Source: Bacilli bacterium
GTDB taxonomy: Bacteria > Bacillota_I > Bacilli_A > RF39 > UBA660
Assembly (NCBI GenBank): GCA_918219625.1
Contig: CAKJXT010000084.1
Coordinates: 1-24,410 of the forward strand
Length of the DNA: 24,410 bases
Direction: 5' to 3'
Below are positions 1-8,300 of the stretch, piece after piece (the first letter of the stretch is position 1; each line of letters opens with the position of its first letter). A program made the translations under genes and the position numbers. Below the pieces are notes generated by a model, which worked only from the letters and a program-made list of their open reading frames with translations, was not told the origin of the DNA and made no database searches.

Positions 1-63
1 AATGGAGAAAATCTAGCTAAAGATTTTGAATGGGATGAACCACAAGGTAGGGAAATATGGTAA
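1..63 (+). CDS. mazE: C-terminal end of a MazE/AbrB-type antitoxin (partial)
   Basis: The window opens inside a reading frame that ends at TAA 61-63 and encodes a tail ending DFEWDEPQGREIW. An acidic and aromatic tail ending in GREIW is typical of MazE-like antitoxins, whose C-terminus wraps around and inhibits the MazF dimer. The stop overlaps the mazF start by 7 bases (ATGGTAA), so the two are translationally coupled, as usual for this toxin-antitoxin type. The DNA-binding N-terminal SpoVT/AbrB domain and the promoter lie outside the window. The call rests on 20 residues plus the neighbouring toxin. Confidence 0.75.
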   Translation, partial: NGENLAKDFEWDEPQGREIW

Positions 64-395
64 AATACATTCCTAAACAAGGTGATATTGTATACTTAGA
101 TTTTAATCCGACAAAAGGACATGAGCAAAAAGGGATTCGCCCAGCAATAGTTATAAGTAATGACGTATTTAATATCAATACAAAAATGGTAATACTATGT
201 CCTATAGCATCAAATACCAAAGAGTTTCCAACACATTATGAATTACAAGATTCAAAAAAAATAAAAGGATCAGTTTTATGTGAACATATAAGAAGTATAG
301 ACTATGAATCAAGAAAAATAAAATTTGTAGAACACGCAAGTGATAATGACTTATTGAGTGTAACAGTATTAAGCAATGCGTGCATTGATAATTAA
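57..395 (+). CDS. mazF: MazF-family endoribonuclease toxin
   Basis: This 112-residue protein has the usual MazF length. MazF toxins are dimeric, sequence-specific mRNA interferases inhibited by MazE. Visible family motifs are GDIVYLDFNPTKGHEQKG (residues 9-26), RPAIVIS (28-34) with the conserved catalytic-type Arg28, and CPIASNTKEFP (48-58). Aligned by eye with E. coli MazF (CVPCTTQSKGYP), the position of catalytic Thr52 holds Ala51, followed by Ser52, so activity may be reduced or altered. The ATG overlaps the antitoxin stop, so translation is probably coupled. A strong hairpin terminator begins one base after the stop, closing a two-gene operon. The family call is firm; the activity is inferred. 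Confidence 0.92.
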   Translation: MVKYIPKQGDIVYLDFNPTKGHEQKGIRPAIVISNDVFNINTKMVILCPIASNTKEFPTHYELQDSKKIKGSVLCEHIRSIDYESRKIKFVEHASDNDLLSVTVLSNACIDN

Positions 396-420
396 GACTA
401 ATAAAAATTAGTCTTTTTAT
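396..420 (+). terminator. Rho-independent terminator of mazEF
   Basis: A perfect 7-bp stem, GACTAAT (396-402) and ATTAGTC (407-413), with an AAAA loop, is followed by TTTTTAT. Confidence 0.85.
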
Positions 421-421
421 A

Positions 422-450
422 TTGTAAAAAAAATATATAAAATATATAAT
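422..450 (+). promoter_or_regulatory. Sigma-A type promoter for the DUF402 gene
   Basis: TTGTAA (422-427), a 17-bp spacer and a perfect TATAAT (445-450). The ribosome site AGGTGG and the ATG at 467 follow at once, giving a very short 5' UTR. Confidence 0.65.
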
Positions 451-466
451 AGATACAGGTGGTAGT

Positions 467-976
467 ATGAAAAAGAAAATAATAAGTAATACCTATCTAA
501 GAGATGTAGAAAAATATCAAATAAAAATATATTTGGATGAAGAAGAATACTACGTTGCAGTAAAAAAACTAATAGATGTAAGAGAAAAATTTATACTAAA
601 AAACGGACTTGTAGTAATGGACAATGGATACTATGTATTTGAAGTAGTACCCAAAAATGAAAACTACGCAATGAGACTATTCTTAGATAATAATAAAACA
701 CCACTAGAATATTATTTTGATATAACAAAAAACAATGGATTATATGAAAAAACAAATATACCATGTTATGATGATTTATATCTAGATATAATATATCTGA
801 ATGGTGAAATTAGAATACAAGACGAAGATGAATTAATAGAAGCATATGAAAAAAATGATATAACAAAAGAAGATTTAGAACTAACATATAAAATAAAAGA
901 TAAACTTTTAGAAGAAATAAAAACTAATACAAACAAACTAATGAATATAGACTTTAATAAATATATAGATTTTTAA
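467..976 (+). CDS. DUF402 domain protein
   Basis: A 169-residue soluble protein matching the DUF402 (FomD-like) pattern: an N-terminal beta-rich part with DNGYYVFEVVP (52-62), then EYYFDI (81-86), YDDLYLDI (101-108), the acidic IQDEDEL (117-123) and a helical C-terminus. In this superfamily the clustered Asp, Tyr and Lys residues coordinate divalent metal, and characterised members hydrolyse nucleoside phosphates or cytidylyl conjugates. No substrate can be read from this sequence. The start has a good AGGTGG site six bases upstream and its own promoter. It lies 10 bases before a GT2 gene and is probably cotranscribed with it. The family call is good; the function is unknown. Confidence 0.75.
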   Translation: MKKKIISNTYLRDVEKYQIKIYLDEEEYYVAVKKLIDVREKFILKNGLVVMDNGYYVFEVVPKNENYAMRLFLDNNKTPLEYYFDITKNNGLYEKTNIPCYDDLYLDIIYLNGEIRIQDEDELIEAYEKNDITKEDLELTYKIKDKLLEEIKTNTNKLMNIDFNKYIDF

Positions 977-986
977 GAGGTGTACC

Positions 987-1982
987 ATGAAAGAAATAAA
1001 ATATGTCGCACTAGTTCCAACATATGAACCAGACGAAAAACTAAAAAAAGTAGTAGATGACTTAAAAGAAAACAAATTTGATGTAGTAGTTATAAATGAT
1101 GGATCAGACATAAAATATGAAAAATACTTTAATGAATGTGGAACAAAGGTAATATCATATCCAACAAATAGAGGAAAAGGATACGCAATAAAAAAGGGAA
1201 TAGAATATGTAAAAGATAACTATAAAGACTACATAATTGTAATTGTAGACTGCGATGGTCAACATCAAGCAAGCGATGCATTAAACTTATGTAACTATGT
1301 AAAAGAACACCCAGATACACTCGCAATAGGAAAAAGACTAAGAAAAGACAATGTTCCACTTAGAAGTAAAATAGGAAATGCAATAACAAAATATGTATTT
1401 TCACTTGCTACAGAACAAGACATCTATGATACTCAATCAGGACTTAGAGCCTTTGAAGAACAACTAACAGAATATATGTTAGAAACAAAAGGTGAAAGAT
1501 TTGAATATGAGATGAATATATTGTTAGGCTTAAAACAAAGAAATATAAAATATAAAGAAATAGAAATAAAAACAATATATATTGATAATAATAAAGGATC
1601 ACATTTCAAAACAGTTAGAGACTCATCTAGAATATATAAACAAATTATAAAATATAAAAGACTATCAATACTACTATTTATATTAGAATTTATACTATTT
1701 CTAACACTACATAAACTAACAAACAAAATAATACTATCAAATATCATCTCAGGAATAATGTGCGCAAGTTTAAGCTATATAACAATAAATACAGAAAAAC
1801 AAAAAGACGAATTATTCAAAAATAACCTAATAAATATTGGAAAAATAATAGTAAGTACAATAATAATATTAATACTATCACTAAAATTTAATCTTTATGT
1901 ATCAAAATTTATATCAGAAATACTAATGATTGTACTAATGCACAAATTGAAAGATAGACAAAGACAAAATGATAATATATAA
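987..1982 (+). CDS. Family 2 glycosyltransferase with C-terminal GtrA-like membrane domain
   Basis: This 331-residue protein has an N-terminal GT-A domain of the dolichol-phosphate mannosyltransferase / undecaprenyl-phosphate glycosyltransferase type: LVPTYEP (9-15), INDGSD (36-41), the metal-binding VDCDGQHQ (87-94) and DTQSGLRAF (148-156). After the catalytic domain come about four hydrophobic segments (roughly 226-242, 248-266, 285-300, 303-318), resembling a GtrA-type domain fused to the enzyme. The likely role is transfer of a sugar from a nucleotide donor to a polyprenyl-phosphate carrier at the membrane, for cell-surface glycan decoration. The start has an AGAGGTG site. The gene follows the DUF402 gene by 10 bases. 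The sugar and carrier cannot be deduced. Confidence 0.85.
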   Translation: MKEIKYVALVPTYEPDEKLKKVVDDLKENKFDVVVINDGSDIKYEKYFNECGTKVISYPTNRGKGYAIKKGIEYVKDNYKDYIIVIVDCDGQHQASDALNLCNYVKEHPDTLAIGKRLRKDNVPLRSKIGNAITKYVFSLATEQDIYDTQSGLRAFEEQLTEYMLETKGERFEYEMNILLGLKQRNIKYKEIEIKTIYIDNNKGSHFKTVRDSSRIYKQIIKYKRLSILLFILEFILFLTLHKLTNKIILSNIISGIMCASLSYITINTEKQKDELFKNNLINIGKIIVSTIIILILSLKFNLYVSKFISEILMIVLMHKLKDRQRQNDNI

Positions 1983-1983
1983 T
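1955..1983 (+). promoter_or_regulatory. Promoter of the ABC-F leader transcript
   Basis: TAGACA (1955-1960, five of six matches to TTGACA), a 17-bp spacer and a perfect TATAAT (1978-1983), overlapping the end of the glycosyltransferase gene. The expected start near 1990 would give a leader of about 185 bases before the ABC-F start codon. That is unusually long for this window, where most 5' UTRs are very short. Confidence 0.6.
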
Positions 1984-2013
1984 AAAAATGAAGCGCTCTA
2001 ATAAGGTATACTA

Positions 2014-2070
2014 ATGAAAAAAAACAACATGTCAGAAATACTGACAAGTTCAATTAAATACTTCTATTAA
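2014..2070 (+). CDS. Candidate 18-codon leader peptide upstream of the ABC-F gene
   Basis: A short ORF encodes MKKNNMSEILTSSIKYFY. It starts at an ATG preceded by AAGGT (2003-2007) with six bases of spacing, and lies about 25 bases after the predicted transcription start. Its stop codon falls inside a small hairpin (2067-2080), and a hairpin/terminator series follows before the ABC-F start. Leader ORFs of this kind precede several antibiotic-inducible ABC-F genes, where a stalled ribosome prevents termination. No sequence match to a known leader is claimed. It could also be a chance ORF. Confidence 0.4.
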   Translation: MKKNNMSEILTSSIKYFY

Positions 2071-2129
2071 CAAAAGTTAAAAAACAAAAAGTAAATTCGG
2101 AAATCTCGAATTTTCTAACACAAGAAAAT
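2067..2129 (+). promoter_or_regulatory. Alternative hairpins of a putative transcription attenuator
   Basis: Hairpin A is TTAAC/GTTAA (2067-2071/2076-2080), overlapping the leader stop codon. Hairpin B is AAATTCG/CGAATTT (2093-2099/2107-2113). An alternative pairing, ATTTTC/GAAAAT (2110-2115/2124-2129), uses the end of B and the first bases of the downstream terminator, so it excludes both. This gives an anti-antiterminator / antiterminator / terminator order. The pairings are visible in the sequence; the regulatory role is inferred. Confidence 0.4.
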
Positions 2130-2152
2130 ATGGACTAAAATCCATATTTTTT
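2125..2152 (+). terminator. Terminator immediately upstream of the ABC-F gene
   Basis: A 10-bp stem, AAAATATGGA (2125-2134) and TCCATATTTT (2141-2150), whose right arm ends in a run of T, lies only 25 bases before the ABC-F start. TGGACT-17-TATAAT (2131-2159) overlaps it and could be a second promoter. However, initiation from it would start within or at the ribosome site. Confidence 0.75.
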
Positions 2153-2176
2153 GTATAATTGATAAAGGTGATTTAC

Positions 2177-3778
2177 ATGAGAGGTTCAAACTTAACACTT
2201 ACATTTGGTGAAAATCTAATATATGATAATACCTCATTTGAAATAAAAGAAAATGATAAAGTAGGAGTAGTAGGAGTAAATGGTGCTGGTAAAACAACTC
2301 TATTTAAAGTTATATTGGGTGAACACCAATTAGATAACGGAAAAATAATAAATAAAAAAACAGTAGGATATCTACCACAAGAAATAATAATAGAAAATGA
2401 AAATATAACAGTACTTGAATATCTAGAAGAAGGAAGACCAATAAAAGAACTAGAACAACAATTACAAGACTTATATATAGAGGCATCAAACGATCCAAGC
2501 GATAAAACACTAAAAAGAATATCAAGAATACAAGAAAAACTAGAATACTATGACTACTACAAATATGAAAGCATACTACTAAAAATAATAGAAAACATGG
2601 ATATAGATATTGATTTATTAGATATGAAACTAAATGATTTATCAGGTGGACAAAAATCAAAAATCGCATTCGCAAGACTATTATACTCAAAAAGAGAAAT
2701 ACTACTATTAGATGAACCGACAAACCACTTAGATGAAAAAACAAGAACCTATGTAGAAAATTATCTAAAAAACTATAAAGGAATGGTATTAGTAATAAGC
2801 CATGATGTAAAATTCTTAAATAACATAGTAAATAAAATAATGTATATAAATAAAATTTCAAAAAAAATAACTATATACGACGGAAACTACGATACATATA
2901 AAAAGAAATTAGAACTAGAACAAGAACTAAAAGAAAAAAGAATTGAAAAAGAAGAAAAAGAAATAAAAGAATTACAAACTTTTATAAAAAAAGCACAACA
3001 AGCTTCCCAAACAAACCATGCATTAAAGAAAATGGGAAAAGATAGAGAAAAAAAACTAGCTAAAAAACTAGAAAACCTAGAACTAAGAGAAAAGAAATAT
3101 AATAAACTAAGACTAAATATAAAGCCAAATCGAGAAGGATCAAAAATACCAATAAAAATAAATGATATATCATTTAATTATGAAAACAAAGAACCTCTAT
3201 ATAAAGACTTATCAATACAAATAACAAATAGAGAAAGATTCTTAATAGTAGGAGTAAATGGTGTAGGTAAATCAACACTATTAAAACTAATAATAGGAAA
3301 ACTGAAACCAACAAAAGGAAATATTTGGTATGGAAATAAAACAGATATAGCGTACTATGCCCAAGAACTAGAACTACTAGACCTAAATAAAACAGTACTA
3401 CAAAACGTAGACAAAAAAGAATATAGTGAAAAAGAACTAAGAACAATACTAGGAAGATTCTTATTCTATGGAGACGATGTATTTAAAAAAGCCAATGTCT
3501 TATCTCCTGGAGAAAAAGCTAGACTATCACTATGTAAAATACTACTAGAAAAAGCAAACCTTCTAATACTAGACGAACCAACGAATCACCTAGATCCTGA
3601 AACACAAAAAATAATAGGAGAAAACTTCAAAAACTATGAAGGAACAATAATAGTAGTAAGCCATAATATAGACTTCATAAAACAAATAAATATAGATAGA
3701 CTATTAATACTGCCAACAGGTAAAATAACAAACTACTCAGATGAAAAATTAGAAAAATTTATAAAAGATACAAAATAA
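2177..3778 (+). CDS. ABC-F family ATPase (ribosome-associated)
   Basis: A 533-residue protein with two ABC domains and no membrane segment, the hallmark of ABC-F proteins, which bind the ribosomal E site and act in translation or antibiotic protection. Domain 1 has Walker A GVNGAGKTT (about 33), signature LSGGQ (about 155) and LLLDEPTNHLD (about 177). Domain 2 has GVNGVGKST (about 358), the variant signature LSPGE (about 441) and LLILDEPTNHLD (about 463). A Lys/Glu-rich helical linker (about 225-320) fits the P-site tRNA-interaction motif. I chose ATG 2177 because AAAGGTG lies six bases upstream and the protein then opens with a standard ABC strand. An in-frame TTG at 2159 is less likely. The upstream leader suggests attenuation. 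The subfamily (housekeeping or resistance) cannot be decided. Confidence 0.92.
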   Translation: MRGSNLTLTFGENLIYDNTSFEIKENDKVGVVGVNGAGKTTLFKVILGEHQLDNGKIINKKTVGYLPQEIIIENENITVLEYLEEGRPIKELEQQLQDLYIEASNDPSDKTLKRISRIQEKLEYYDYYKYESILLKIIENMDIDIDLLDMKLNDLSGGQKSKIAFARLLYSKREILLLDEPTNHLDEKTRTYVENYLKNYKGMVLVISHDVKFLNNIVNKIMYINKISKKITIYDGNYDTYKKKLELEQELKEKRIEKEEKEIKELQTFIKKAQQASQTNHALKKMGKDREKKLAKKLENLELREKKYNKLRLNIKPNREGSKIPIKINDISFNYENKEPLYKDLSIQITNRERFLIVGVNGVGKSTLLKLIIGKLKPTKGNIWYGNKTDIAYYAQELELLDLNKTVLQNVDKKEYSEKELRTILGRFLFYGDDVFKKANVLSPGEKARLSLCKILLEKANLLILDEPTNHLDPETQKIIGENFKNYEGTIIVVSHNIDFIKQINIDRLLILPTGKITNYSDEKLEKFIKDTK

Positions 3779-3788
3779 TCAAAAAATA

Positions 3789-3816
3789 TTGACATTTTAA
3801 ACATTAAAAATATAAA
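3789..3816 (+). promoter_or_regulatory. Promoter of the 282-residue unknown gene
   Basis: A perfect TTGACA (3789-3794), a 16-bp spacer and TATAAA (3811-3816). AAGGAGA (3831-3837) and the ATG at 3845 follow. Confidence 0.75.
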
Positions 3817-3844
3817 ATATATTTAAAGAAAAGGAGAAATACTT

Positions 3845-4693
3845 ATGGCAACACACACTGATATATTAAAAATACAACAGGAATTTATAATTCCTGGATA
3901 CGAAATAACTCTATCAAAATTAATAAACGAAATATTAGAATATAATGGGGAATATAGTAGCGAAAAGTTAAAAAATTGGTTAATGGATTTGTTAAGATTA
4001 AGAATAGATGTACAAAGTGACCAAACATTTGATGAAGAAATACTAAAAAAAATTAATCAAATTGAAGTAGCACGAAGAGTAATTAATTTAAACATTTATG
4101 CTAGTGTAATAAAACTATTAAAAGAATATGATGATTCATTAATATGTTTCGGAATGGGATATAATGAGAACAATAATATTTATACAGTAGGACATGATAA
4201 GTTTTCAAAAGAAAAACAAAGTAAAATAGACAGGTTTGATGTATTAAAAATTGAAACGCCAAGTGAAAAAAATGAAAATCAAAAGACAATAATAACATTC
4301 GGACCTTTAACAACAATATCAAAAGAAATAAGATATGGTCAAGTTGATAAAATGATTAAAGAACTATATAATGAAAGTAAAAAAGAATTTTCTAAGACAG
4401 AACATAGCAAAGAATTCCATTATCTTAGAAATTTGGGTGAAAAAATCAGAGTATTAAACGAATGTATAAGAAGATCGGATGAATTATCGGAAGAAGCACA
4501 ACAAACCAATAAATATCTAGCTGATTTATGCGCAGAATTCGAAAGAAGATATGGACACTTTGAACATCCAATTCAAATGCCAAATCAAATAATTGGGCAA
4601 ACACATATTACTAAAAATGGAAAAAAGATAGAAACACAAACAATTAAAGAAACACCTGTTATAACTTACAGAAAACAAATATTTCATTATTAA
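3845..4693 (+). CDS. Unrecognised 282-residue cytoplasmic protein
   Basis: I do not recognise a family. The protein is soluble and charged, with no signal peptide or membrane segment. The N-terminal third looks helical (LSKLINEILEYNGEY at 23-37, then a helical run with many Arg and Lys). The middle holds a possible beta-rich core, roughly 97-160, including LICFGMGYNENN and TIITFGPLTT. The C-terminal part is helical and rich in Glu and Arg, with ERRYGHFEHP near 234-243, and ends in basic, Thr-rich strands. It has its own TTGACA promoter, a strong AAGGAGA ribosome site and its own terminator, so it is monocistronic. Codon use is more mixed (more ATT, TTA) than in the surrounding housekeeping genes, which hints at accessory status. 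Confidence 0.7.
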   Translation: MATHTDILKIQQEFIIPGYEITLSKLINEILEYNGEYSSEKLKNWLMDLLRLRIDVQSDQTFDEEILKKINQIEVARRVINLNIYASVIKLLKEYDDSLICFGMGYNENNNIYTVGHDKFSKEKQSKIDRFDVLKIETPSEKNENQKTIITFGPLTTISKEIRYGQVDKMIKELYNESKKEFSKTEHSKEFHYLRNLGEKIRVLNECIRRSDELSEEAQQTNKYLADLCAEFERRYGHFEHPIQMPNQIIGQTHITKNGKKIETQTIKETPVITYRKQIFHY

Positions 4694-4710
4694 AAATAGG
4701 TAAGTAATAC

Positions 4711-4743
4711 AAAACACATAGAATAATTGGAACTATGTGTTTT
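4711..4743 (+). terminator. Rho-independent terminator
   Basis: An 11-bp perfect stem, AAAACACATAG (4711-4721) and CTATGTGTTTT (4733-4743), with an 11-base loop. It ends the 282-residue gene and is near-symmetric, so it could work on both strands. Confidence 0.8.
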
Positions 4744-4774
4744 AATATATTTAAAGTTATTCTTAAAAACAAAA

Positions 4775-4803
4775 TTGTATAATCTATATAAAAATGATAT
4801 AAT
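4775..4803 (+). promoter_or_regulatory. Promoter of the 149-residue unknown gene
   Basis: TTGTAT (4775-4780), a 17-bp spacer and TATAAT (4798-4803), with an extended -10 (TGA directly before it). Transcription would start almost at the AGGAAGAAGGA ribosome site (4810-4820). Confidence 0.75.
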
Positions 4804-4825
4804 ACATATAGGAAGAAGGAAAAAT

Positions 4826-5275
4826 ATGGGATTATTTAATTTCAGACTAACAAATAATGCAATTAACACTGAGTTTTTAAGGACAAAATTTATTGAGTTC
4901 CATCCCGGACTGACACAAAATGGCAAATACAATAAAGAAATAGATATTGAAGATAGAAATATTAACGGAGAAAAATATATTGTCACACGAAAAGCATTAC
5001 CGCAAGATAAGTTATCACAGCCTATCGTAAAAGAATTAAGAATATGGCCGGAAAGCGATTGTTCTAAGAAAAATAAATGCATTGCGATAACAAATAATCT
5101 CGAATCATTAATTTGCACTATCACTATAGATTTTAATAGACTCGATAAAGATGAAAAATATATAGATGAACTTTTTAATCAATTTGAAGATATGATTTTT
5201 AGAAACAAAAATATATATAAAGAAAAAGAAAATCAATTAAATCAACAAGGAGAACATTCAATTCAAAAACATTGA
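4826..5275 (+). CDS. Unrecognised 149-residue protein
   Basis: No family recognised. I start it at ATG 4826 (MGLFNFRLTNNAINTEFL) because the TGA-TATAAT promoter and AGGAAGAAGGA site lie directly upstream. An in-frame ATG at 4727 lies inside the previous terminator and upstream of the promoter, so it is not used. The protein is soluble, with a mixed alpha/beta look: a core containing KYIVTRKALPQDKLSQPIV, then LRIWPESDCSKKNKC, and a second strand-rich part, SLICTITIDF, followed by an acidic helix. The last 25 residues are low-complexity and rich in Lys, Glu and Gln. It has its own promoter and terminator. The adjacent unknown gene at 3845 has the same arrangement, but no functional link is shown. 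Confidence 0.65.
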   Translation: MGLFNFRLTNNAINTEFLRTKFIEFHPGLTQNGKYNKEIDIEDRNINGEKYIVTRKALPQDKLSQPIVKELRIWPESDCSKKNKCIAITNNLESLICTITIDFNRLDKDEKYIDELFNQFEDMIFRNKNIYKEKENQLNQQGEHSIQKH

Positions 5276-5293
5276 AAATTATAATATGAAATC

Positions 5294-5317
5294 ACATAGA
5301 AATACCTATGTTTTTTT
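5294..5317 (+). terminator. Rho-independent terminator
   Basis: ACATAG (5294-5299) and CTATGT (5306-5311), followed by a run of T. The CACATAGAA stem start also occurs in the terminator at 4711-4743, so the two may be related. Confidence 0.75.
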
Positions 5318-5386
5318 CTATAATAATTCTTCGCAACAAAAAATCAAAAAATATGGAATAATAATTAACAGAATTGGAGGAATAAT

Positions 5387-8300
5387 ATGAAAAAACAAGT
5401 AACAGTAGATGGTAATGAAGCATGTAGTATGGCTGCATACCAATTCACAGAATTAGCGGGAATTTACCCTATAACGCCATCAAGTCCAATGGCAGAACAC
5501 TGTGATGAATGGAGTAGTAAAAATGTAAAAAATATTTTTGGTGACAAAGTAAAAGTAGTAGAAATGCAAAGTGAAGCAGGAGCTGCTGGATTTGTTCATG
5601 GTTCACTACAAGGAGGATGTCTAACAACAACATTCACAGCAAGTCAAGGATTATTATTAATGATACCAAATATGTATAAAATTGCAGGAGAAATGTTACC
5701 ATGCGTAATACATGTGGCAGCAAGATCTTTAGCTACTCACGCACTATCAATATTTGGAGATCATCAAGATATATATGCAACTAGACAAACAGGATTTGCC
5801 ATGTTAGCATCATCATCTGTACAAGATGCTCATTACTTAGCTGCACTCGCACATTTAACAGCTATAGATTCAAGTATGCCATTCTTACACTTCTTTGATG
5901 GATTTAGGACAAGTCATGAAATAAACAAAATTGATGTTTTAGAAAGTGAAGACTATAAAGAATTACTAAACTATGATGCACTTAAAAAATTCAAAGAAAA
6001 ATCACTAAATCCATACAATCCAAATACAAGAGGAACTGCTCAAAATGATGATATATACTTTCAAGCAACAGAAGCAAGAAATAAATACTATGAAGCACTT
6101 CCAGATAAAGTAAATGAATACATGGAAAAATTAAATAGCATAGTTAAAACAAACTATAAACCATTCAATTACTATGGTAACCCTAACGCAAAAAAAATAA
6201 TAATCGCAATGGGTTCCGTTTGTGAAACAATAAAAGAAACAATAGATGACTTAAAAGAATACGGATTAGTAGAAGTACACTTATATAGGCCGTTCTCAAA
6301 AGAATACTTGTTAAGTGAAATACCTGAAACTGTAGAAAGTATTGCCGTACTAGATAGAACAAAAGAACCAGGAAGTATTGGAGAACCACTATACTTAGAT
6401 GTAGTAGCTGCTCTAAAAGATAAAAACATAAAAATAGTAGGTGGAAGATACGGACTATCAAGTAAAAATACAACACCAGCTCAAATAAAAGCAGTGTACG
6501 ATATGTTAGATAACCCTATAAACGATTTCACAATAGGTATTGAAGACGATGTTACAAATAAAAGCTTAAAAGTAGATGAAAACTATAAAATAGATAACTC
6601 AAAAGAATTTTTAATATATGGCTATGGCTCAGATGGTATGGTTAGTGCGTCAAAATCAATAATGAAATTAATAGGAAACAATACAAACAACTATGTACAA
6701 GGATACTTCCAATATGATTCAAAAAAATCAGGAGGAGTAACAACATGTCATCTAAGATTCAATGAAAATAAAATTAAATCAACATACTACGTAGAAAACC
6801 CAAGTATAGTTGTAGTAACAAAAGAATCATACCTAACAGAATTTGAAACATTAAATAATATAAAAGAAAACGGAATATTCATACTAAATACAATAAAAAC
6901 AGAAGAAGAACTAAATAATACAATTCCAAGCGAAATAAAACAAATAATTAAAGAAAAAAATATAAAATTCTATGCAATTAATGCATATCTACTAGCTAGA
7001 AACACAGGACTACAAAATAAAATCAGCACAATTATGGAAGCAATAATATTAAAACTATCTAATCTTGTAGATTTCAATTTAGCTAAACAAGAAATGAAAG
7101 AAAATGCAAAAAAACGCTATTTCAAAAAAGGAGAAGAAATAGTAAACGCCAACTACCAAGCTATAGATGAAGCAGAAAAATATTTGAAAGAAATAAATAT
7201 AAATGATGCAAAAACAAATAACTTAGATATAAGTTATAACAATATTTATGAAGCAATGAGAAAAAGACAAGGAAATGAACTAAAAGTATCAGACTTTATA
7301 AATACTAAAGACGGTATCTATGAACCAGGAACAACAAAAGAAGAAAAAAGAGGAGTAACAGACATAGCGCCATTCTGGGTAAATCAAAACTGCATACAAT
7401 GTAATATGTGCGCAACAGTATGTCCTCACGGAGTAATAAGACCATATATATTAACTGAAGAAGAATACAACAATGCTCCAGACTACATAAAAGAAAGATG
7501 TATACCAGAATTAACTAAACAAGGATACTTTATAATTGGAATATCAGTTAAAGACTGTACAGGATGTGGACTTTGTGTTAAATCATGTCCTGGAAAAGCA
7601 AATATTAAAGCTTTAGAGCTGCAAGAAATAAAAGAAAATGAACAAAAAATATTCGATTACTTAAATGAAAATATAAAACCAAAATCACAAAAAATTGAAA
7701 ACGTAAAAACAATACAATTTAAAAACCCTAAATTTCAGTTCCACGGAGCATGTGCAGGATGCGGTGAAACTTCATATATAAAATTATTAACACAACTATA
7801 CGGAGAAAACTTAATGATCGCAAACGCTACAGGATGTTCATCAATATATGGAGGAAGTCTACCATCAACTCCATACACAATTCCATGGACAAACTCATTA
7901 TTTGAAGACAATGCTGAATTTGGATATGGAATACTAAATGCAAATAACTTCAAAAGAAATAAAATAAAAGAAATAATGGAAAACAACTTAGAAAACGAAA
8001 ACAAAGAACTATTCGAAAAATGGTTAAACAACTATGACGACTATGAGAAAACATTAGAAGTATATGAAAATCTAAACTATGATACATGTCCAAAAGAATT
8101 AACAGAACTAAAAGAATATATAACAAAAAGAATAGTATATACAATAGGTGGAGATGGATGGGCATATGATATTGGATTCGGTGGAATAGACCATGTACTA
8201 TCTACAAGAGACAATGTTAATATTTTAGTACTAGACACTCAAATATATTCAAATACTGGTGGACAATCATCAAAATCATCGCAAATAGGATCAATCGCAT

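Noticed and set aside
2159..2176. TTG start giving six extra residues to the ABC-F protein
   Set aside because: The ATG at 2177 has AAAGGTG at good distance and begins the ABC domain directly. The TTG overlaps a TATAAT and follows the terminator immediately.
2310..2861. A 183-codon minus-strand frame opposite the ABC-F gene
   Set aside because: Low-complexity Leu/Phe/Tyr-rich translation, the usual shadow of a Lys/Ile/Glu-rich gene; no start signal.
4727..4825. Upstream ATG for the 149-residue protein
   Set aside because: It lies in the loop of the preceding terminator and upstream of the promoter at 4775-4803. The ATG at 4826 has a strong ribosome site.
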